Below are positions 18,156-23,860 of a DNA stretch of 42,934 bases, piece by piece. The stretch's first letter is position 1, and every line of letters begins with the position of its first letter. The notes under the pieces are model-generated. The model searched no databases. It was not told the DNA's origin and saw only the letters and a list, made by a program, of their open reading frames with translations. The stretch is from Candidatus Omnitrophota bacterium (GTDB taxonomy: Bacteria > Omnitrophota > Gorgyraeia > Zapsychrales > Fredricksoniimonadaceae), in the NCBI GenBank assembly GCA_013285735.1, contig JABDGZ010000012.1, positions 1 to 42,934 of the forward strand, read 5' to 3'. Made by a program: the position numbers and the translations under genes.

Positions 18156-18910
18156 AAACCTCTCAAGGTATTCGGATCAAGAGTGCTAATGAAGTTGACA
18201 TTTTAAGAAAAGCTGGTAAAATTCTTAATTCCATTGTTGTACAGTTGCAAGGCTCTTTAACAAGCGGTATGTCGACGAAGGAAATTGATTTAAAGGCTGA
18301 AGAATTGATTCGCAAGAATCGGGTGACTGCAGCTTTTAAAGGTTATCGTGGTTTTCCCGGGGTCGCGTGCATTTCGGTTAATGAAGGGGTGGTGCACGGT
18401 ATCCCTGATAAACGCGTGATCAAAGAGGGTGACATTGTCAGTTTGGATATCGGGATTATTTACGAAGGTTACTATTCTGATACAGCGGTGACAGTCCCGA
18501 TTGGAAAAATTTCGCCGGAAGTCCAGCGTCTTTTAGAGGTGACCCAAGGTTCTTTGTCTCGAGGCATCGAGCAGGCCAGGGTTGGAAACAGGCTCTCTGA
18601 TATTTCTTTCGCGGTGCAAAGTTTTGTAGAAATGCACGGTTTTACAGTGGTCCGGGATTTTGTGGGGCATGGGATCGGACAGAAACTTCATGAAGACCCT
18701 GAAATTCCCAATTATGGCCGTGCAGGCCAAGGCCCTGTACTTCAAGAAGGTATGGTCTTTGCCATAGAGCCTATGGTTAACATGGGCACGCATCGCACCA
18801 AGATCCTTAGTGATGGCTGGACAGTGGTGACTGAAGACGGAAAACCGTCAGCCCATTTTGAACATACGATTGTCATCACAGCACAAGGACCGGAGATTTT
18901 AACAAAATAA
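18152..18910 (+). CDS. map: methionine aminopeptidase, type I
   Basis: Removes the initiator methionine from nascent proteins; 252 residues. Start at 18152 uses the ATGA overlap with adk; the frame opens upstream but has no similarity there. All metal ligands of the pita-bread fold are present: Asp99, Asp110, His173, Glu206 and Glu237, with the substrate histidine His82 in VVHGIP. No N-terminal SH3 or zinc-finger extension. Confidence 0.97.
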   Translation: MKTSQGIRIKSANEVDILRKAGKILNSIVVQLQGSLTSGMSTKEIDLKAEELIRKNRVTAAFKGYRGFPGVACISVNEGVVHGIPDKRVIKEGDIVSLDIGIIYEGYYSDTAVTVPIGKISPEVQRLLEVTQGSLSRGIEQARVGNRLSDISFAVQSFVEMHGFTVVRDFVGHGIGQKLHEDPEIPNYGRAGQGPVLQEGMVFAIEPMVNMGTHRTKILSDGWTVVTEDGKPSAHFEHTIVITAQGPEILTK

Positions 18911-18913
18911 ATT

Positions 18914-19132
18914 ATGGCCAAAGAAGAATTAATAGAAGTTGAAGGAACGATTGAGGAAGCATTGCCCAATGCCATGTTCAAGGTGGCGTTGGAGAATAAT
19001 CATAAAGTATTGGCCCATGTGTCGGGAAAAATAAGGATGAATTTTATCCGCATTTTGCCCGGGGATAAAGTAAAGCTGGAGTTATCGCCCTACGATTTAA
19101 CCCGTGGGCGGATTACTTTTAGATTGAAATAA
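18914..19132 (+). CDS. infA: translation initiation factor IF-1
   Basis: OB-fold factor occupying the A site during initiation; 72 residues, exactly the typical length. [20 protein letters not shown] and [22 protein letters not shown] are family signatures. Located three bases after map, followed by rpmJ after 11 bases, the order common outside Proteobacteria. Confidence 0.97.
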   Translation: MAKEELIEVEGTIEEALPNAMFKVALENNHKVLAHVSGKIRMNFIRILPGDKVKLELSPYDLTRGRITFRLK

Positions 19133-19143
19133 GGGGAGTTGAA

Positions 19144-19257
19144 ATGAAAGTTAAATCATCAGTAAAAAGAATTTGCGCTAGTTGCAAAATCGTCCGTCGT
19201 AACAGGGTGGTACGGGTTATCTGTACCAATCCGAAACACAAACAAAGACAAGGATAA
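19144..19257 (+). CDS. rpmJ: 50S ribosomal protein L36, zinc-binding form
   Basis: 37 residues, too short for most ORF cut-offs but unmistakable: [20 protein letters not shown], then [16 protein letters not shown]. Zinc ligands Cys11, Cys14, Cys27 and His32 are all present (the C+ form). It starts at the ATG following GGGGAG (19133-19138) and sits between infA and rpsM, its standard place. Confidence 0.97.
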   Translation: MKVKSSVKRICASCKIVRRNRVVRVICTNPKHKQRQG

Positions 19258-19263
19258 AGTCAG

Positions 19264-19662
19264 ATGCCCAGAATTTTAGGTATTGATCTACCAAAAGAAA
19301 AGCGGATTGAAGCCGCCCTCCCGTATATTTACGGTATTGGACCCGCACAAACAAAAAAGATTTTAGCGCTGGCACAAATCAGTCCTGATAAGCGTGCTAA
19401 AGATTTGACAGAAGAAGAGATCTCACGCATTACGGGCATACTTCAGAAGAATTATGTGACCGAAGGTGATTTGCGCCGCGAGGTTAATGAAAACGTCCGT
19501 CGTCAAATGGAAGTCGGGTCCTATCGTGGTATTCGCCACCGTAAAGGATTGCCTTGCCGTGGACAGAGGACCAAAACCAATGCCCGTACCCGCAAAGGTA
19601 AAAAGCCTGTTGTAGGACATATCATTAAAAAAGAAGCAGCCCCTGCTGCTAAAAAAGGATAA
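19264..19662 (+). CDS. rpsM: 30S ribosomal protein S13
   Basis: Head protein contacting the P-site tRNA and subunit bridge B1; 132 residues. Contains the IYGIG helix-hairpin segment (22-26), [27 protein letters not shown] at the C-terminus (in part [13 protein letters not shown]), and a lineage-specific Lys/Ala tail after VVGH. First gene of the alpha block here. Confidence 0.97.
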   Translation: MPRILGIDLPKEKRIEAALPYIYGIGPAQTKKILALAQISPDKRAKDLTEEEISRITGILQKNYVTEGDLRREVNENVRRQMEVGSYRGIRHRKGLPCRGQRTKTNARTRKGKKPVVGHIIKKEAAPAAKKG

Positions 19663-19671
19663 TAGGTAATT

Positions 19672-20097
19672 ATGGCTAAACCAGAACAAAAACCAGATCA
19701 ATCCCAAGCCGCTAAGAAGACGGTAAAAGCAAAAAAGAAAAATCTTAAAGGCGTTACGTCAGGGATAGCAACGATACAAGCGACCTTTAATAATACTATT
19801 GTGACCATTGCTGATAAGCAAGGTAACACCATCAGCTGGGCATCACCTGGTTTGGTTGGCTTCCATGGTTCCAAGAAATCAACTCCCTTTGCGGCCCAGA
19901 TAGCGGCGACAGATGCTGCTCGCCGGGCCAAGGAATTAGGTTTAATGAGTGTTGATGTATTTGTTAAGGGCCCAGGTTCAGGCCGTGAATCAGCCATCCG
20001 TGCCTTAGTGGCAGCTGGCTTGCATGTGACTTCGATCAAAGACGTGACACCCATCCCTCATAACGGATGCCGTTCACGCAAGAAACGCAGAGTTTAA
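19672..20097 (+). CDS. rpsK: 30S ribosomal protein S11
   Basis: Platform protein near the Shine-Dalgarno duplex; 141 residues with about 20 extra Lys/Gln/Ala residues at the N-terminus compared with E. coli (129). [36 protein letters not shown] and the C-terminus [16 protein letters not shown] are canonical. Followed by a 126-base spacer containing a dispersed repeat, an unusual interruption before rpsD. Confidence 0.97.
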   Translation: MAKPEQKPDQSQAAKKTVKAKKKNLKGVTSGIATIQATFNNTIVTIADKQGNTISWASPGLVGFHGSKKSTPFAAQIAATDAARRAKELGLMSVDVFVKGPGSGRESAIRALVAAGLHVTSIKDVTPIPHNGCRSRKKRRV

Positions 20098-20116
20098 TAA
20101 TACAACGTCACTCTTA

Positions 20117-20160
20117 GACAAAAACATGTCATTCCCGAATGTTTTTGTCGGGAATCCATT
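20117..20160 (+). repeat. dispersed repeat with two interlocking stems, rpsK-rpsD spacer
   Basis: Bases 20128-20160 are a copy of a family that reads GTCATTCCCG...CGGGAATCCA; the stem is ATTCCCGA (20131-20138) with TCGGGAAT (20148-20155). A second, unrelated 11-base stem GACAAAAACAT (20117-20127) pairs with ATGTTTTTGTC (20139-20149). The left arm of the first lies in the loop of the second, so the two stems either exclude each other or form an H-type pseudoknot. The other copies are at 22548, 25311 (reverse) and 32971. Confidence 0.7.
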
Positions 20161-20223
20161 AAATGGATACGGCTACCCCAAGCTGGTGTGGCAAAAATGG
20201 GAAATGAAAGGAAGTAAAGTAAT

Positions 20224-20853
20224 ATGGGACGTGACTTAGGACCAGATTGTCGTCTTTGCCGCCGTGAAGGCGAAAAGCTTTTTTTAAAGGGTACCCGCTG
20301 CTATTCTCATAAGTGCGCGGTTTCCCGTCGTGAATACGCTCCGGGCCAGCATGGTTTAAATAAGAAAACCAAGTTGTCAAACTTCGGGGTTCAATTACGC
20401 GAAAAACAAAAAATTAAACGTATTTACGGTGTTTTGGAAACACAGTTCCGTAACTACTTCTTGAAAGCAACAGCGACCAAAGGTGTGACAGGTCATATCC
20501 TCTTACAATTCTTGGAACGCCGTTTAGACAGTGTTCTTTTTAGTAGTGGATTTGCCAAGTCACGTACCGATGGCCGTCAGATTACAAGCCATAACCATGT
20601 GTCCGTCAATGGCCGCCGTGTTAATATTGCTTCTTTCTTGGTCAAGCCTAATGATATCATTGAGATCAAAACCGATGATAGATCTTTAGCGACGATCAAG
20701 ACTAATCTGGAAATGACTAAAGAACGTAAAGTCCCAGGTTGGATGGAAGTTGATACCGCCAACTTGACCATCAAGATTGTGCGCATCCCAACACGCGAAG
20801 ATGTAACCTTTACAGTCAACGAACAACTCGTCGTTGAGTTGTATTCAAGATAG
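20224..20853 (+). CDS. rpsD: 30S ribosomal protein S4, zinc-binding form
   Basis: Primary 16S rRNA binder at the five-way junction and, in E. coli, repressor of the alpha operon; 209 residues. N-terminal zinc ligands Cys9, Cys12, Cys26 and Cys31 are present (C+ type). The S4 RNA-binding domain spans roughly 95-160 (LERRLDSVLFSSGFAKSR ... NGRRVNIASFLVKPND). Preceded by AAAGGAAG. Between two spacers (126 and 114 bases) that each carry a stem-loop. Confidence 0.97.
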   Translation: MGRDLGPDCRLCRREGEKLFLKGTRCYSHKCAVSRREYAPGQHGLNKKTKLSNFGVQLREKQKIKRIYGVLETQFRNYFLKATATKGVTGHILLQFLERRLDSVLFSSGFAKSRTDGRQITSHNHVSVNGRRVNIASFLVKPNDIIEIKTDDRSLATIKTNLEMTKERKVPGWMEVDTANLTIKIVRIPTREDVTFTVNEQLVVELYSR

Positions 20854-20919
20854 TATTTTTTAAAAGGCTTTAGTAACGCTTTCTTAGTAGTCGGAAGCGA
20901 TTTTATCAACTGCGTATGA

Positions 20920-20942
20920 CCTCCGGCTTGACCGCCGGAAGG
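20920..20942. repeat. GC-rich hairpin upstream of rpoA
   Basis: CCTCCGGC (20920-20927) pairs with GCCGGAAGG (20934-20942) with one bulge. It is 26 bases before the rpoA ATG and outside its AAGGAGAG ribosome-binding site. Not followed by a T-run; could affect the alpha-subunit mRNA or be a repeat relic. Confidence 0.45.
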
Positions 20943-20967
20943 GGACATAAAATCCAAGGAGAGTATC

Positions 20968-21957
20968 ATGGGAGTCAAATGGCGCGATTTTCAAATGCCG
21001 AAAAGATTAGATTGCGAAGAAACAAGCTATACGAATACTTATGGTAAATTTGTCGCTGAGCCTTTTGAACGCGGATATGGTGTCACCCTGGGTAACTCCT
21101 TGCGCCGTATTCTCTTGTCATCCATTGAAGGTTCTGCAGTTACTTCAATTAAGATTGAAGGTGTCTCTCATGAATTCTCCACTCTTTCCGGTGTTTTAGA
21201 ATCAGTGACGGAAATTGTTCTTAACGTCAAGGCCTTGGTGGTACGTTCTCATTCCAAGACGCCAAAGACAGTTTATATCAAAGCCAATAAAAAAGGCGAG
21301 ATCAAGGCTAAGGACATTATTTCAGATGAGATCATCGAAATTTTGAATCCTGAGCATCACCTTTTGACCTTGACCCAGGATATTCCATTTAACATGGAGT
21401 TGGAAATTTCCCGCGACCGTGGTTATGTGCCTGCAGATCAGAATAAAAAAGAAGGTTCTCCTGTAGGTACGATCGTGGTAGATTCTATTTTCACCCCGAT
21501 CATCAAGGTGAATTTTACCGTCGAGAATACCCGTGTCGGTCAGCGCACGGATTATGATCGTCTTTTAGTTGAAATTTTTACCAATGGCGCCATTAACCCT
21601 AAAGAAGCTTTGCTTTATGGGGCTAATATTTTACAACGCCATTTGGATGTCTTCGTGGCTTATGGTCAATTGCCTGAAGAAGAGGAAGCTGAAGAAGAAG
21701 TTTCCGCTGAAGAAGAAGCATTGTATACCAAGTTACGCCTGCCGATTTCTGAGTTGGAATTGTCAGTGCGTTCTGCTAATTGCCTGAAAGATGCAAATAT
21801 CAAAACCATCGGCGAGTTGGTTCGTCGTCAAGAACCTGAATTATTGGAGTTTCGTAATTTCGGTAAAAAGTCATTAACTGAAATTCAAGATATCCTTAAA
21901 GCAATGGGTTTGAATTTGGGTATGAAGGTTGATACCAAAAAATTAAGGACCAAGTAA
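20968..21957 (+). CDS. rpoA: RNA polymerase alpha subunit
   Basis: Assembly platform for beta and beta' and contact point for activators and UP elements; 329 residues, as in E. coli. NTD signature YGVTLGNSLRRILLSS (37-52). A long acidic linker EEEEAEEEVSAEEEAL separates the NTD from the helix-hairpin-helix CTD (LSVRSANCLKDANI ... FRNFGKKSLTEIQDIL). Start at 20968 follows AAGGAGAG. Two bases before rplQ. Confidence 0.97.
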   Translation: MGVKWRDFQMPKRLDCEETSYTNTYGKFVAEPFERGYGVTLGNSLRRILLSSIEGSAVTSIKIEGVSHEFSTLSGVLESVTEIVLNVKALVVRSHSKTPKTVYIKANKKGEIKAKDIISDEIIEILNPEHHLLTLTQDIPFNMELEISRDRGYVPADQNKKEGSPVGTIVVDSIFTPIIKVNFTVENTRVGQRTDYDRLLVEIFTNGAINPKEALLYGANILQRHLDVFVAYGQLPEEEEAEEEVSAEEEALYTKLRLPISELELSVRSANCLKDANIKTIGELVRRQEPELLEFRNFGKKSLTEIQDILKAMGLNLGMKVDTKKLRTK

Positions 21958-21958
21958 A

Positions 21959-22534
21959 ATGAGACATGGACTATCCGGCAATCGTTTAAGCCGTAACCGT
22001 AGTTTAAGAAAAGCAACCCTGCGCGATATGGCCAAGTCCATATTCCTGCAAGAGCGTATTTGCACCACCAGTGCCAAGGCTAAGGAAGCCCGCAAGATGA
22101 TCGAGAAATTGATCACTTTAGGCAAGAAAGATACTTTAGCTGCACGTCGTCGTGCATTTGCGATCCTATGCGATCACGCAGAGGTTTCCAAGTTATTTAC
22201 AGACATCGCCCCGCGTTTTAAAACACGCACCGGTGGGTATACCCGTATTATCCCGTATACACAGCGCGCAGGTGATAATGCTAAATTAGCGTTCTTAGAA
22301 TTAACTGAAAAAAGCCGTGAGATCATCACGAATCAGAAGCGTTCTAAAGAAGCCAAAGAAGCAGCGGATGTTACAAAGGTTTCTGAAGCCGAGACCAAGC
22401 CGGTCGCAGCTACAGCAGTCGCAGAAGAGCCTAGGCCCACGCATTCCAAGGCTGACGTCAAAGCCAAGCCCAAAGCCGCTGCCAAACCAAAAGTAACACC
22501 CAAATTATTCCAACGCAAAGCCGGCGGGGAATAA
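21959..22534 (+). CDS. rplQ: 50S ribosomal protein L17 with extended C-terminus
   Basis: Tunnel-exit-side protein. The core (1-120: MRHGLSGNRLSRNRSLRKA ... RAGDNAKLAFLEL) is typical; total length is 191 against about 120-127 usual. The extra 70 residues are low-complexity Ala/Lys/Glu/Pro (AAAKPKVTPK and similar). Last gene of the ribosomal supercluster; a repeat and a terminator follow. Confidence 0.95.
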   Translation: MRHGLSGNRLSRNRSLRKATLRDMAKSIFLQERICTTSAKAKEARKMIEKLITLGKKDTLAARRRAFAILCDHAEVSKLFTDIAPRFKTRTGGYTRIIPYTQRAGDNAKLAFLELTEKSREIITNQKRSKEAKEAADVTKVSEAETKPVAATAVAEEPRPTHSKADVKAKPKAAAKPKVTPKLFQRKAGGE

Positions 22535-22547
22535 TAGTTTAAAAAAT

Positions 22548-22580
22548 GTCATTCCCGAATGCTTCTGTCGGGAATCCAGT
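22548..22580 (+). repeat. dispersed GTCATTCCCG repeat, copy 2
   Basis: Thirty of 33 bases match the copy at 20128-20160, in the same orientation, including the ATTCCCGA/TCGGGAAT stem. The two copies bracket rpsD-rpoA-rplQ. It lies just upstream of the intrinsic terminator. Confidence 0.8.
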
Positions 22581-22588
22581 AATAAAGT

Positions 22589-22617
22589 AAGCCCCGTCTA
22601 CCAAGACGGGGCTTTTC
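22589..22617 (+). terminator. rho-independent terminator after rplQ
   Basis: A 10-base stem AAGCCCCGTC / GACGGGGCTT (22589-22598 and 22605-22614) with a 6-base loop runs directly into TTTT then CTATT. This is the clearest intrinsic terminator in the window and marks the end of the str-S10-spc-alpha transcript. Confidence 0.88.
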
Positions 22618-22626
22618 TATTCCCTG

Positions 22627-22655
22627 TTGACATAGCATCATTATTCTCATATATT
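22627..22655 (+). promoter_or_regulatory. sigma70-type promoter for the small membrane protein pair
   Basis: TTGACA (22627-22632), 17-base spacer, TATATT (22650-22655), immediately after the terminator. It implies transcription from about 22662 and a leader of about 105 bases before the first small gene. The leader begins with GCGTT-TCCC-AACGC (22663-22676), a 5'-terminal stem-loop. Confidence 0.7.
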
Positions 22656-22732
22656 AATAACTGCGTTTCCCAACGCGTTTTAATCTTAAAAATACAAATT
22701 TCCGTTCCATACACCGCAGCTTCCCTTAACTG

Positions 22733-22759
22733 CCTTTCGCCAACGGACCAAACGAAAGG
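22733..22759 (+). promoter_or_regulatory. hairpin sequestering the ribosome-binding site
   Basis: CCTTTCG (22733-22739) pairs with CGAAAGG (22753-22759). The purine-rich 3' arm is the Shine-Dalgarno sequence (GAAAGGGG) of the gene starting at 22767, so the fold would block initiation. It could be a thermosensor, ligand- or protein-controlled switch; the sequence alone does not say which. Confidence 0.5.
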
Positions 22760-22766
22760 GGTTTTC

Positions 22767-22964
22767 ATGTTTTATATGAATAAGGCTAGGCAGGAATATC
22801 TGGCAAGACAATTTGGGGATTTAGGGAAAAATATTCTTACAGCAGCTTGCGTAAGCTATTTCTTCGAGAAATTCCCTTTGCCTTTGCGTTTCGGGCTATG
22901 TATAATTGCAATTGGGCTATTATTCATTGGGTATTTAATCCAGCCTTCTCAAAAAGGAGCGTAG
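22767..22964 (+). CDS. small two-helix membrane protein (DUF6722-like)
   Basis: 65 residues: a short basic/amphipathic N-terminus (KARQEYLARQFGDLGKNIL), one hydrophobic segment around 21-33 and a clear membrane helix at about 42-59 (LCIIAIGLLFIGYLI), ending SQKGA. The composition and the ARxYLxxxFGDLxK-like start recall the DUF6722 family of small membrane proteins; this is recalled resemblance, not a search result. Function unknown. Start at 22767 follows GAAAGGGG; a second ATG is three codons on. It has its own promoter and is followed by a second tiny gene after two bases. Confidence 0.75.
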   Translation: MFYMNKARQEYLARQFGDLGKNILTAACVSYFFEKFPLPLRFGLCIIAIGLLFIGYLIQPSQKGA

Positions 22965-22966
22965 TT

Positions 22967-23065
22967 ATGATGGTCATAATAACTTGTCTTATAATTATAG
23001 CCTTTGGTATTTATGCTATTTATACTGTAGAAAAACAAAAAAAGCATCCCTCAACACATAAATAA
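22967..23065 (+). CDS. tiny single-span membrane protein, 32 residues
   Basis: MMVIITCLIIIAFGIYAIYT is one hydrophobic helix, followed by a basic tail (VEKQKKHPSTHK), so N-out/C-in topology is predicted. AAAAGGAGC lies 6-14 bases before the ATG, a better ribosome-binding site than most ribosomal protein genes here have. It begins two bases after the stop of the preceding small membrane protein, so the two are probably co-translated and may interact. No family recognised. Confidence 0.65.
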   Translation: MMVIITCLIIIAFGIYAIYTVEKQKKHPSTHK

Positions 23066-23088
23066 CCCCTGCCAAATGCAACGTTGTT

Positions 23089-23140
23089 AGATTTTCATAC
23101 GCAGAAAAAACATATCGGCATCAGCCTGCTGATGGGACTA
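23089..23140. repeat. repeat C, copy 1 (single arm)
   Basis: About 50 bases that match 33128-33176 with one indel and several substitutions, sharing AGATTTT.ATACGCAG, ACATATCG and TCAGCCTGCT. At the second locus the same sequence is one arm of a large inverted repeat; here only one arm is seen. Directly followed by a copy of repeat B. Confidence 0.7.
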
Positions 23141-23143
23141 GTA

Positions 23144-23175
23144 TCATTGTGAGGAGCAAAGCGACGAATCAATCT
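23144..23175. repeat. repeat B, copy 1 (degenerate)
   Basis: TCATTGTGAGGAGCAAAGCG followed by ACGAATCAATCT. It is a degenerate, slightly longer form of the element at 32933-32960 (TGTCATTGCGAGCGCAGCG AAGCAATCT). Repeats of the form TCATTGCGAG..GCAATCT are widespread in bacterial genomes. Confidence 0.65.
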
Positions 23176-23196
23176 TTTTCTAAATAATGTTCTCCC

Positions 23197-23224
23197 TTGA
23201 AAACATATGGCAAAGTGATATACT
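23197..23224 (+). promoter_or_regulatory. promoter of the toxin-antitoxin operon
   Basis: TTGAAA (23197-23202), 16-base spacer, TATACT (23219-23224). The predicted start of transcription is only about 15 bases before the antitoxin ATG, and AGGAGGG (23231-23237) is the ribosome-binding site. RHH antitoxins usually bind over such a promoter; no clear operator palindrome was identified. Confidence 0.65.
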
Positions 23225-23244
23225 TTCAATAGGAGGGTTAAACT

Positions 23245-23478
23245 ATGGCTGTCATAATGTCAAAAGAGCTGTTGATAAGGATTCCAGAACCGCTTTATCG
23301 TCGTCTTAAAAAAGTTTGCGCAGATGAGTATAAGTCTATGTCAGCTTTTGTCCGTGAACTTCTTAAAGAGAGAGTAGACGAAGCCCTGTCTTCTGAAGAT
23401 TGGGATGATATTCATGACGCTCGAAAAGAATTTAAGGCGGGCAAGAGTGTTTCTTGGAGAACTATAAAACGTGGCTAA
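23245..23478 (+). CDS. ribbon-helix-helix antitoxin
   Basis: 77 residues. N-terminal KELLIRIPEPLYRRLKKVC then YKSMSAFVRELLKERV gives the beta-helix-helix pattern of the RHH/CopG fold (about 7-45), which binds DNA as a dimer. The acidic/basic C-terminus (50-77) would wrap the toxin. Start at 23245 follows AGGAGGG; ATG at 23257 is the alternative. Overlaps the toxin by 8 bases. Pairing with a RelE/ParE toxin supports the antitoxin role; it probably represses its own promoter. Confidence 0.85.
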   Translation: MAVIMSKELLIRIPEPLYRRLKKVCADEYKSMSAFVRELLKERVDEALSSEDWDDIHDARKEFKAGKSVSWRTIKRG

Positions 23479-23746
23479 ATTTAAGGTCGAATTGTCTTCC
23501 AAGGCAAAGAAATTCTACGCGGCTTGCTCAGAAGATTTTGCCAAGCGTCTTGATCTTTGCTTTGAAGAGTTGGAAAAAGACCCCTATTACGGCCCCAATA
23601 TTAAGCGGTTGAAAACGCGTCCACAAGACATGTTATATCGTTATCGTATTGGAGAATTCAGAGTCATTTATGAAGTTTTTAAAAAAGAGATAGTTGTTCT
23701 TATAGTAAAAATTGCATCCAGAGGGGATGTGTATAAAGGTATCTAA
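23471..23746 (+). CDS. RelE/ParE-superfamily toxin
   Basis: 91 residues. The fold signature is LYRYRIGEFRVIYEVFKKE followed by VVLIVKIASRGDVYK (about 55-88). Basic residues at 47, 57, 59 and 64 match the positions used by RelE-type mRNA interferases, though ParE gyrase poisons share the fold and cannot be excluded. Start is GTG at 23471, inside the antitoxin gene, a typical arrangement that keeps toxin output low. Confidence 0.85.
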   Translation: MAKFKVELSSKAKKFYAACSEDFAKRLDLCFEELEKDPYYGPNIKRLKTRPQDMLYRYRIGEFRVIYEVFKKEIVVLIVKIASRGDVYKGI

Positions 23747-23784
23747 ATAGAGGGACATATTATGTCCACCCACCTAATCCCCGG

Positions 23785-23813
23785 TTGACACCCTTATCTT
23801 ATTTCTATATAAT
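23785..23813 (+). promoter_or_regulatory. consensus promoter upstream of lysS
   Basis: TTGACA (23785-23790), exactly 17 bases, TATAAT (23808-23813): a perfect sigma70-family consensus. Transcription would start about 40 bases before the lysS ATG. This is the strongest promoter in the window and probably feeds lysS and the genes after it. Confidence 0.85.
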
Positions 23814-23860
23814 GACCCGTTAAGATAATTACTATTAATTTTATTTAAATTAGGTGGATT

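Noticed and set aside
22620-23746. Integron-style gene cassettes (small genes with promoters)
   Set aside because: No convincing attC pairs around the small genes and no integrase; GTTAAGG/CCTTAAC-like words near 33242 and 33311 are too weak to call.
23747-23860. T-box or other leader riboswitch before lysS
   Set aside because: The predicted 5' leader is only about 40 bases, too short for a T-box, and no specifier or antiterminator was seen.
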